Part shown: one piece after another, positions 10,983 through 20,759 of the stretch | Position numbering within the stretch: the first letter of the stretch is position 1 | Layout of the letters: each line of letters begins with the position of its first letter | NCBI RefSeq assembly: GCF_015706575.1 | Contig: NW_024037059.1 | Coordinates: 32,746,129-32,810,128, forward strand | DNA from: Patiria miniata | Taxonomy: Eukaryota; Echinodermata; Asteroidea; Valvatida; Asterinidae | Length of the DNA: 64,000 nt | Reading direction: 5' to 3' | Position numbers and translations under genes: made by a program | The notes under the pieces: model-generated | Told to the model about the DNA's origin: nothing | What the model saw: the letters and a program-made list of their open reading frames with translations, nothing else | The model's database searches: none

Positions 10983-13279
10983 CTGGAAAGAAGAAGAAAA
11001 AAACAAAACAAAGGGAGAAGAACAACCTTGATGAGACATTTTGCTAACGCAGTATACAAACTTTCACGGAAATGGTAACCCCTCTAAATTTATTATTGAC
11101 ATGTTTAAGGCTACAAATATGAAGTTAAAACCAACCCTTTAAAGTTACCGAGGCAAGATTTAACTTTCCAAAAATCTCAAACACGCTCTATTTTAGACGC
11201 AAGTGGTTATTTAACCATTTCTTCTGGCTAGGCGAGTCAATTCAGGTTCTTGCACGCATGCAGAGTATAAACTTACTTCGTCCAGTTTCATTTCCCTCAC
11301 TTTTCGTTATAGTTGTTTTCTCTCTTGTGTGTATTCTTTTATTTACAGACATCTTGGACCTAACTGCTTGCCTGTGACATGCAAGGACATTGGTCCAGAT
11401 ATCGCCCCTTCACTTCAGCAAGCAATGAGGGGCTTCTATAAGCAAATATTACTGTGAAGCATCGATTTTTGGTTGAGTGAAATCTTCCACTCTTTAATGA
11501 TTAACCCAGCAGATTCTCCCATGGTACCAGTAAATCATGACCAGTTCCAGTATTTATTTTATCATCTATCAGCCTTTCATCTCCAGTACGACACCGAAAA
11601 TTTAGGCTTGTTGGATATTGGGGAGCAAAAGACGACTGCTCTCTTCAATTCAGAACGGATTGGTAATTGTTGAAAGTGCACATTGTTATTTACAAACCCG
11701 CCCAATAACCAGATGCCCTGGGGGCCTGACCTAGAACAAATTGCAATAGAATTTATTTTAATGCTATCACGCTATGGAAATATCAATATTTAATGTACTG
11801 AAAATCTAATTTCATCAAAGGAGTGGAAAAGTGCTTTTATTCACTTTTTCGCTACTAATTTGTCATCATCCATCGTATGGAGGGTGTCATGTTTTCTTTC
11901 GCGTCCGTTACCCGTCAGAAAATCCTTTCACATCACGTATGAGACTTTGCGAGATACGACTGATCACAGCAGATGACTTTTCTATGTCCACCTATTATTA
12001 CAATTTATACTTTACACTGTCGCCAAATACTATAGGATAATTACTTGGAAAAAATCAAGAAAATGAAAAAAAAATTCTGCCCGAATTATCTGTTGGTTAA
12101 AATAAACCACTTTTTGCTCAATAAACCATTTATTTCATGGAAAATCTTTGCATAAACAGGTCTACTTGAAATGAGGCCGGGAAATGATATACACAAAGAG
12201 ATCAATTTAAATTTAAAATTTAAGTGTCTACGCCAATAGGCTGGAGTCGAAATTTAAATATTAGGGAAAACATCCGAAATCCCAGATTTGTGTGTTCGTT
12301 TTGTGATGAATTAGGTCACTGGCATAACTTAGAAATAACCTATAAATTAAAAATTAATGAACACAAATTAACTGGATTAAATCTTTAGCTGATTTCTGGG
12401 CTTTAGAGAAAAGAAATTAGGCAGTGTGACAAGTGTATAACCTCTAAAAATATTATACGTGCCCCAGATCAAAGCCTTAGGCCGGGAGGGGGGGGGGTGT
12501 TGTGGACCATACCATTGATATCATTTTTAAAAGTAATAACAACGCGAGGTCTTTTCCATCCAAAGAATCATTTCGTCGGGACTCAAGTATGCTTTTCTGG
12601 AGTAGTGCATTCCACTCTTAACAGTACAAGCAGATGTCTCAATCAATTGTCATACCTCGATCAGGGTCTTCACAATTTAGCTGTTTAAATTACAAAATGT
12701 ACTGAATGAAAAAAATGTGTGATGTACGTACATGCAAAGCTCATGTACAGAATTACATCTGTTTCTCATCAACCTCATAGAATTCTTTGTTCTAATTGTG
12801 ACCAAAGTGTTTTGAGATGTTTTGTTTCATATTTTCATGTACTAACAAATGTACTGTAAGCATCACAACCTGAACCCAGTACTTCCTGAATGCTCTTAAC
12901 CAAATCCAACTAGCCTAAATCCAACAAATCATTTTCAGGCGCTCAAATCAATAATCTTTAAATAAAGATTTTTTCGCTTTACTTTGAAAATGGTTCATGC
13001 ATGCACTGACCAACCGTTTTCCATCTGTGTATGATCAAACATGTTTTTTAGACATCCCTTTTTGCAAATAATCGTGTCTCGTCTGTGGACTTATTGCGCA
13101 CTTTAGGCGGAAAATAGTCCACTCTATCCGTACTAGTGCATGCCCTGTATGACTTGAAACAGACTTTCGTATGACTTGAGACAGACACATTCCCGTCAAA
13201 AGTAGACTATTGAGGTAAGTTACAAACGTGTACTGCTCTTAATATAAAACTCACTTTAAACATTTATGTAACAAGCAAA
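10983..13279. other. Unassigned AT-rich sequence, probably intron
   Basis: No gene, known element or large repeat is seen in these 2.3 kb. A G run of about ten lies at 12488-12497. Short open frames show no motifs. Confidence 0.4.
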
Positions 13280-13325
13280 ACGAAATTGTATGACACACAT
13301 GTTTATGTGTGTCATACAATTTCGT
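13280..13325. repeat. Perfect 21-bp palindrome
   Basis: ACGAAATTGTATGACACACA plus T (13280-13300) is exactly inverted at 13305-13325, with a four-base loop (gttt). It is followed by A- and T-runs around 13350-13390. Isolated, with no flanking gene; it could be a tiny fold-back insertion. Confidence 0.9.
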
Positions 13326-13977
13326 ATAATATTTTTAGAGGTTATACACCAAAAAAAAACCTTTGGGTTTTTTGGGTTTTTTTTTTTTAAAGTTTCTGAC
13401 GCAATGTTGTCTACACGAATACTGCAACTGGTCCAGCTGAAAATGTTGGACAACACTGCACCGATGTCAGTGGTAGGTCTACGACGTTTTTCCGTAAAAA
13501 ACAAACAAAACGTTTTATCCAAGGACTCAAAGTATTATTATCAATATCAAATTTTTGATGAGCATCAAAAGTCCTACCATAATTTTCTTCATGATTTACA
13601 GGCAATTCCCATGTTATTTTGGTAAATATTCAGTCCAAAGAGATGACATATCGTCAGGCTGTTTTCAAAATATGCGTACGGATGCACCACGGCAGTGGAT
13701 GTGGTCGACCGTGTCACAGACTAATGTTGTACGGTTAGCAACGTCGCAGGCCCCGGTCAAGTCCCTCGCGTTGCCTGGTGCTTTTTATGTATACGTTCGC
13801 CACACAAACAATAGTCCTTTTCCCTTTTGTAACCAGTTGTTTTATACATCGTGATTCAATAATTATATTAAATATTATGAAGTTACTCGAAAATTTTGAA
13901 ATTGTTTACTTTATTGTTTGCAAACAAAATGTAAACAAGGCCAGGAGACCACACAAAGTTTCACCTTGACCCGTAAG
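13326..13977. other. Unassigned sequence
   Basis: Contains A and T homopolymer runs near 13350-13390 and overlapping short frames on both strands, none recognised. Confidence 0.35.
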
Positions 13978-15654
13978 TGGGTGTTTACATAAATGTGGAG
14001 GCCAGTGGTATAATGTACATGTTCTTTCCTTTCATGGGGCATTTCCATGTTAAAATAACCAGCTTGCTAATATTTGTGTTTTTTACTTTATTGCCCATAT
14101 CACTATGTACCCACTGAAATAAAAAAAAATTAAATCACCACAATGCATTTGTATAATTTTGATCAAAAATTAGCCAGAATTATGACATTTTTAGGTAAAA
14201 TTGCGTGACATTTTTACAGCTTGTCCAATGATGCACAGTTTTCATTCTTTCAATTGATAAATTTGGTCCTTTTTAATTCTAAATGATTGATGGTAACCCA
14301 AAACTTAATATTAAACACAATGTTCGTGCATCGGCAACTTTGTATCATTTTGACATGCCCGCTAAAAATACCATCACTCTGTAACATTTGGTGTCAGCAA
14401 ATCCTGTTACAGAGTGAACTTTACCATTGATTATAATATTTGTAGAAACTGTCAACTATTCTAAATTTTAAGTGATTATTGAAGTCTTTTATTAAATAAA
14501 GAGACTAAAGAAGACCAAAAGTGAAATTCAAAGAAGTACAAGAAATATACCAATTTTAAATATTGGCAGATCAATTTGGTGTCATCAAAAAACGTTACAG
14601 TGTGATACTTTGCACTTGCACTCTGAATTTGTCAAACTGTATTTGTCAACAAGTTTAACTAAAAATATATCCTGGAGATTGGCTTGGAATATAGATGTCA
14701 TTACATTTTGAATCCTTCTCTTAGAATTTGAAATAAGAGGCAATAAAGGTTTGGTGTCAACACTGACTCCGTTACAGGTGAAATACCTCTTTTCAGCTGA
14801 AACAATGAAGCAAAAGCACCTGTTTGATTGATGATTGAGTTTTTAGCTAAAATAATGACTAAGTTTTTTAATACAATGAAAACTTTGGCAAAGGACAGGT
14901 TAAAGTAGAACTACAGTGAAGAAAAGTGATAAAAGTGTTTTTGGTGTTGGTGTCAGCGTTACAGGTGAAATGATTATTATAACAAACTAAACTTCCAGTC
15001 TCAGAAACAAGTATCTGATGTAGAAACCATCAAGCTTATCACTAAATAGAAAGGTTTAAATGGTTTGATACCATTTATTACTATTATTATTAGTTAGTTG
15101 TAGGATTGTCACTCAGTAACAGTGACTATTTGGTGTCAGCGTTTGTAAATCTTCATTGCTCTTCATAGTTGCAGTTTTGGCTGTCAAACTTGCTTTTAGA
15201 GAACAAGTGAGTGTTTGTCTTAAAATAATATAATTTTATGTCAAGTGAGAGCTACATTTTTGTAATCCTCATAATATGTCAAATTTCCTAAAACTTGATA
15301 TTTGATTTTCAACAAATGTTGAACAAGGATAGTGTTAATTTTTTTTTTTAACTTATGTGTTGCAAATAATTGCTTAAAAAGCAACATGTCTTTACCATAC
15401 CTGAACAATAACCTGGTGAGAGCTCTAAAAGAAATTAACAATTTGGTGTCACTGTTACAGGTGAAATTTGTGTCCCATATGCTAGTTTATCATGTTGCTA
15501 CTCTAAAAAGGGTCATGTTACAGAAAAATGGTTTTGTTTTTGACAAAATATAGACCCTAGACTACAAAACCATGTGAAGCTGAATTTAATTTGGTTATTT
15601 TGAAAATTTGACCCTAATGTCACATACTGGCCTCCACATTTATGTAAACACCCA
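13978..15654. mobile_element. 1.68-kb non-autonomous TIR element
   Basis: TGGGTGTTTACATAAATGTG (continuing GAGGCCAGT) at 13978-14006 is exactly inverted at 15626-15654, giving 29-bp terminal inverted repeats. The interior is very AT-rich and encodes no recognisable protein. It carries at least six copies of a motif of the form TTTGGTGTCA...GTTACAG at roughly 175-190 base spacing (see the separate entry). I could not find an unambiguous target duplication, so the superfamily is undetermined. The segment 14142-15127 is repeated nearly identically at 63017-64000. Confidence 0.8.
14373..15470 (+). repeat. Array of TTTGGTGTCA...GTTACAG motifs
   Basis: Related sequences occur near 14386 (TTTGGTGTCAGC...TGTTACAGAG), 14575 (TTTGGTGTCATC...CGTTACAGTG), 14750 (TTTGGTGTCAAC...CGTTACAGGTGAAAT), 14947 (TTGGTGTCAGCGTTACAGG), 15129 (TTTGGTGTCAGCGTTTG) and 15442 (TTTGGTGTCACTGTTACAGG). 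The first five are about 170-195 bases apart. The first is also a palindrome (CACTCTGTAAC facing GTTACAGAGTG, 14373-14416). The intervening sequence is not conserved, so only the motif is kept. Confidence 0.75.
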
Positions 15655-15667
15655 AATGTGGCTACAT

Positions 15668-16058
15668 CATAGATATAGAATAAAAAGACTAGATTGGCAG
15701 CGCGTCTACACGCGCCCATTCACAGTGCGATAAATCTCCGCCATTTTGGTTGTCTAAAGTAATGGAGCTAAATGTATCTTTCCTCCAGCACGTGACCTAG
15801 CTCAACGCGCCCAAAGCTAGAAATGCGCACCGACTATTTACGCGCTGCGCTTACGCACGCTATCATGTTGGCGTGCTGCTTGTCGTTTTGGCTACAGGAT
15901 AATCAGTTTATTTTCTGCAAAGTAAACCTGTTTTAAGACAACCAATTTTGATTACGTCTAGCGTGCAATTTGTATCTTTCCTCCAGCACGTGACCCTCCA
16001 GGCAAGGCCGTGCGTATGCACGGCGCTGCCGATCTAGTCTTTTTATTCTATATCTATG
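15668..16058. mobile_element. hAT-like MITE, 391 bp, with 8-bp target duplication
   Basis: Termini CATAGATATAGAATAAAAAG (continuing ACTAGAT) and its inverse form ~35-bp TIRs (15668-15703 and about 16023-16058). The flanks carry the identical 8-mer GGCTACAT at 15660-15667 and 16059-16066. An 8-bp duplication with CA...TG ends is the hallmark of the hAT superfamily. The body contains the direct repeat TATCTTTCCTCCAGCACGTG (15775 and 15972) and encodes no protein. It landed just outside the 1.68-kb TIR element. Confidence 0.9.
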
Positions 16059-16396
16059 GGCTACATACATAGTCACGCTCCGTTCTTACGACATGTTCAA
16101 ATCCCAGTTGAAAACCTTCCACTACTATATAGTCCCAAAACTTATCGAGCACTACAATTATATTCAGCACCTACCCAGTGGTATAGAATTGTCATTCGAT
16201 CAAAAGAAATTTGAGGGAAAAATGGAGCCCTACCACAAAACAAAATAACAGGAACAAAGAAAGAATGCCGTATTACGGACCCCACTTTTTAAAAATAAAA
16301 TAAGCAAACTGTAGAAATTAAACGGGTCTACGGTTTCTCCAAGATTGGCCATCGACAAGTGGTCCAAAACAGTTTTCCCTATAAATCATTAACAAA

Positions 16397-16756
16397 TCAT
16401 ATCTCTGTTATTTCTTGTCTGATTAAAAAAATTCTAATGGCATTGTACAAAGAAATAACTGAACTTGGAAGCTGTACGAAACATACATGTAGCTCTCCTA
16501 CATACACTTTGAAAAAATGGTGTGTGGTTCCGTCGCGTCTGCGCCCCGTTCCGTGGATGGGGCCGGGTGGGGGAGGCCGAGCTGGGGCGGCCGGGGCTGG
16601 CCGGAGAATATGGCTCATCACACGGTCGCTTATACTGTCGCGATGGGCGTCAGTCAGCACCACCCATTGTTTTTCTGTACAGTCGTGTAGCAATTCCAAA
16701 TTCTCTCTTGAGCAAAGAAGACAGTACAAAAAATTCTTGCCGTACAAAATGTACAA
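16397..16756 (-). CDS. GC-rich open frame, doubtful
   Basis: A 119-codon frame on the minus strand crosses a GC-rich island (about 16525-16650) in otherwise AT-rich DNA. The middle is proline/alanine-rich (LRPAPAAPARPPPPGPIHG). It is followed by THHFFK and a donor-like GT/GTATGTAGG, and a pyrimidine-rich acceptor-like site ends at CTCAAG upstream. It could be an exon, but an overlapping frame on the other strand is just as long (144 codons at 16359-16793). The proline bias may only reflect CCG/GGC composition. No domain is recognised. Confidence 0.25.
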   Translation of the reverse strand: MYILYGKNFLYCLLCSRENLELLHDCTEKQWVVLTDAHRDSISDRVMSHILRPAPAAPARPPPPGPIHGTGRRRDGTTHHFFKVYVGELHVCFVQLPSSVISLYNAIRIFLIRQEITEI

Positions 16757-18439
16757 GTGCCTGTATCAGCACTCTATCCATCCATTTGGATAAAAGTAAA
16801 ATCTGATTTTGTGTTTCAGACAAATTAATAAATGGCGCCGGGACGGGAAAATTGAAATATTATTACAAAAAAAAGTGGTGTGATTACAGCCGGCCACTGA
16901 CACAATTAATGGGCATAGGTTTGCCTTGGCTTAACCTTGTCTGATGCGTTCGCTATCCATACACGTATCAACAATGAATTATTTTAAATTCCAAAACTTT
17001 TACCGGCGTCAAAATCTCGTTCCCGCGGTATGCAATGCGCCTGTGAATTTCCACTGAAATCAAGTTGACTTTCATTTGACCCCACACATAAAATATGCAT
17101 GACATGTAGAGAGAAATTATGTCTTTGAAAATAATTGGATATAATAGGTACAACTAATGACATATTGGGGGAGAAATTTCAGGTTAACAAAAATTCTAAT
17201 GTACATTTCACAGGGAAACATTGGCTGGGCTTACAATATACATAAACATCATGGTATGATTTCCGAATGTAATCACATTGAAGTTGTTGGTGGGATACTG
17301 AGCATATATGTAATATCACCCTGAAATAATACACACGCTAAAAAAAAAACACACACAAGTATTGGAAATACAATAAAAGAAATAGTGAAAAATAAACACA
17401 TCAGCACAAAATAACACATTAGCACAAAATAACACATAAGCACAAAATGAACAATATCAGATAACTTTGTACCATTAGCAAGCGCATTATTCTATAAAGC
17501 TACAGAAAGTGTTGTACAGAAGGCGCATGTCTTAGAAAGTCATTTCAATCCATTGCTCTGTCTGACTTGCGCTACACTGTGTTATAATAGACAGGGACTG
17601 TTGGTTCCATGGAGGCAAGACAGTGCACATAATTCCTTGCATGATATTTTCATTAATCTAATACGCTGTGTTAAATTTGAAATGTCCTATAGCTACATTT
17701 TGCCATTCGTTTTGTATTTTGATCTCTTAACCATTTTTGTTCTGCAATAACCTTATTGTCAATGAAATGTCTTTGATTAATAGGTTGAACAATAAACAAA
17801 TACTGTTGCCACTGAAACGTGAGGTTTTATTTTATAAATTGACAGCAGTATGGATATTTCTTTATCCATTTTCTTGGTTTTTAATTATGGAAGTCGAATG
17901 CAGTATGATGTATACATGACCTAATCTGAAAGCAACCACAAGGGTCTCATAACAGATTAGTTTTCATGAAAAATAACCTGGTTAAGGACAGGGTGATCAA
18001 GTACAGAGGTTGTTATTATACATCTACCCTCTACTCACCGCTGTTCCAGAGGCTCACAGCGCGACATTAGGTTTATGCGCTTGCGCCAGTTTTTCCGGGC
18101 TGTGATGTAAAATGAATATTCATGAGCTCTTTCGTAATAACAAATCGCTGAGAACGGCCTTCCAAAAAACTGCTCATAATGCACGAAATGGTTATTGAAG
18201 CCATAAGATTTGTCCCAAAGTAGGTTAAAAAATGAATAAATTTAGCATCTTCATCAAAGATTCTAAATGCGACGTCGCTATTTTCACGAAATAAGAAGAA
18301 AAAAAAAGAAGGCCTCTTTTACTGAACGAAAGCAACAACCAGGGTAAAAAAAGGGTCCTAAATAAAGCTTTCTTTCTGCAATCAGGTAAGTATAGTTAAT
18401 ATTAAGACTGCTATGATAACATCAATGAGACTTTGTATA
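16757..18439. other. Unassigned sequence, with a 20-bp minisatellite
   Basis: No gene is seen. A three-copy repeat of about 20 bases (ACACATNAGCACAAAATAAC) lies at about 17395-17449. The rest is AT-rich. Confidence 0.4.
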
Positions 18440-19347
18440 TTCTACTATGCCTGAAACATCACGGTTTGCATCATACCGACCTCCTGACAGTCTACCTAAG
18501 CATTGTCCGACCTCTCATGGAGTATGTGCACCCTGTATGGGCAAGAAGGGATCACAAAGAAACAGGAAGAGTCTATTGAGCGCATCCAAAAGTGAGCTTG
18601 CCAAATCATCCTGGGGAAGGAGTATACAGGATACACAGATGCCAGAGATCGCCTTCATCTCATTACCCTCTCTGCTAGACGGAGAAATCTGTGTCTCACA
18701 TTCGCCCAATCCATGCTAAAACCTGCATCTTAACTCCATCATGTGCTTCCACCAAGATCATCCAGAGTGTACAATACGAGGCACAAACACTGTCTTGTTT
18801 GAGAACATCCGATGGGGAACTGTGCGCTTCAGTAACAGTGCAACCCTGTCCCTGTCCCGTCTTCTAAATGGACAACTCCCAATTTGAAAGAGCATGAGGA
18901 TTATCTGTTTTTATTCCAATGACACTTTTATGTAATCGTTGAGTCATAATATATATAGAATTATAGCTCTGCAGAGATGTATTGAGCACTGTGGATTGTG
19001 ATAGATGACGACTTCATTGCAATCTTTAAATTAAATATTTTTTTTATAGTAATTCAATATCTTAATCGTAAGGCTAGTAGGAAAAATTATATCCACAAGA
19101 GTTTAACGGTTTAAAAGTTGAAATCTGCCTGGTGCAGTAACACTTTTTAATCTTCACAAGATTTACTTTAATTTAATGATCAATGTTTGTTCTTCAATAT
19201 CATTATGTCCTTTCTATTTTTATTCATCATTTTGTTTATAGTATGAGTAACTCTCTGAATGGTTTTTAATGTAATTTAAACGCAATTCAGCTTATGGCTG
19301 CCATGGTTTAAATAAAATAAACCATTTCATATCAAATCAAATCAAAC
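18440..19347 (+). pseudogene. LINE 3' end fossil, copy C, with A-rich tail
   Basis: In forward frames the pieces read LLTVYLSIVRPLMEY...PVWARRDHKE, then a frame shift, then QIILGKEYTGYTDARDRLHL, then RRNLCLTFAQSMLK and RVYNTRHKH. These are the order and motifs of the C-terminal part of a LINE reverse transcriptase. The body ends by about 18905. An AT-rich 3' untranslated part leads to TAAATAAAATAAACC and ATCAAATCAAATCAAA at 19307-19347, a simple-repeat tail typical of LINE insertion. Only the 3' end is present, so it is a 5'-truncated insertion. Confidence 0.8.
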
Positions 19348-20082
19348 TTTACATTTTGTGGTGATTTCAAAAGAGAAAACCCCTAAACTCGCCTGCAAAT
19401 AGAGGGATTCCCGATTTGGTTTACTGAACATGGAGTGTGGTTTATGCGATTCAACTGCACAATAAAATACATTACATGGGGATCGCAATTCAAACAAGTA
19501 GGCCTACCACGCCGACGCGTGATTGGCCAGTGCCCTGCATGTATACATTTCACAGGGACGGGCATACGCGTAGTGTGCCTGCTATTTGGATTTGTGCACA
19601 AATGGTGCCGTTTGTTTACATTCAGTGTATGTATTAAATTCAGTGTATGTATTAAATAGCTACGTACGTGGATCCATCGGGGTTTTCTCTCTAAAGTCTT
19701 CCACAGTGGTATTCTCCTTTAATTAGTCTTTCCAATGGTACATGTACCGGTACTTCACTTGATTCGGAGTAAACTTTCCAATATGACGAAAAATCCCAAG
19801 AAACGTGAATGTTAATTTAGTTCATACTGAGACACCGATAAACGTCACAGCCAAAGGTAATTTTTCGGAGGTGTTTTCTCATCAAGTGTCTTTCCGAAAT
19901 GTTCACAGTCCTATCTGATAAAAAATTATAGTCCTTTTTCTGTCGATTTAATGTTATATCTCCAATATCAAAAACTTATTTGTAATAAACAAGTACCAAG
20001 TGGTGCAACCCACGGCGGCCGGGCAACGTGTGTAGACGGCTATACGGCACTGTCCGTGCACCCGGGCCATACTGCAATTTTT
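19348..20082. other. Unassigned sequence with a 17-bp duplication
   Basis: The unit ATTCAGTGTATGTATTAA is tandemly duplicated near 19619-19655. No gene is recognised. Confidence 0.35.
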
Positions 20083-20440
20083 CCACCAAACGACATCCGC
20101 ATGAGGATGTACGCTATGGCGTTTAGGACTTTACTTCTCTTATAAACATGAGAAAAAAAATATAAAATTAGAAAAAAAGAAACGAAATTCGGACTTTATT
20201 TCCCTTTAAAAAAAATCCTCCAACAGTCCAAAGCGTCAGATTAGAAAAGAAAAAAATTCGGGTACAAAACAGCGACTTGAACCCACAACACCGCGAGGAT
20301 CCCTCACCGTACAAAATCACGACCCTACCAACTGAGCTATCGTACTGTTTGACAAATTCTGGACATTCATGGTAATGGTAATAATACTACGCACGTATCA
20401 TAAAAGTATTGTAGAGGACGCTCAAAAACCACGTAAATGG
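20083..20440 (-). repeat. Dispersed repeat with tRNA-like segment, copy 1
   Basis: This ~360-base block matches 55857-56208 in the same orientation, with many small differences. Shared landmarks are CCAAACGACATC at the left, GGACTTTACTTCTCTT, the tRNA-like part, and AGAGGNNGCTCAANAACCA at the right. The tRNA-like part is internal, because the repeat extends ~90 bases beyond its 5' side. A simple tRNA-headed SINE is therefore not the whole story. Confidence 0.75.
20275..20352 (-). other. tRNA-like sequence inside the repeat
   Basis: On the minus strand GATAGCTCAGTTGGTAGGGT matches a tRNA D-arm/A box, and GTGGGTTCAAGTC about 45 bases later matches the T-arm/B box. The acceptor arms do not pair well and the anticodon arm is irregular. 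This is therefore a tRNA-derived promoter relic, not a working tRNA gene. Confidence 0.65.
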
Positions 20441-20671
20441 ATGTAGTTTGGATAAAGAACATTCGCGGCCATACCGGTACCTAGAGAGTACAGAAAACGA
20501 AAAGAAATGGGGTGTGATCTGATATGCAAAAAAGCATGCAAAGTAGACGCATGCACAACAGTGTTTGCAAAACTAGTCTTCGAATGCAAAGCTGTAATAC
20601 AAAACCGGTTTTCGAATGCAAGGTTGTAATACAGAGTTGTTTGAATACAATATATGGCCCAGTAAAGTGTC

Positions 20672-20759
20672 CACCAACCAACCAACCAACCAACCAACCA
20701 ACCCACCAACTCATCAACCAACCCACCAACTCACCAACCAACCAACCAACCAACCAACA
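20672..20759 (+). repeat. (CCAA)n microsatellite
   Basis: CCAA units with occasional CACC interruptions run from about 20672 to 20759. They create long open frames on both strands (PTNQ/GWLV repeats). These are composition artefacts. Confidence 0.95.

Noticed and set aside
20275..20352. Working tRNA gene
   Set aside because: Acceptor and anticodon stems do not pair properly and the sequence lies inside a dispersed repeat also found at 56.0 kb.
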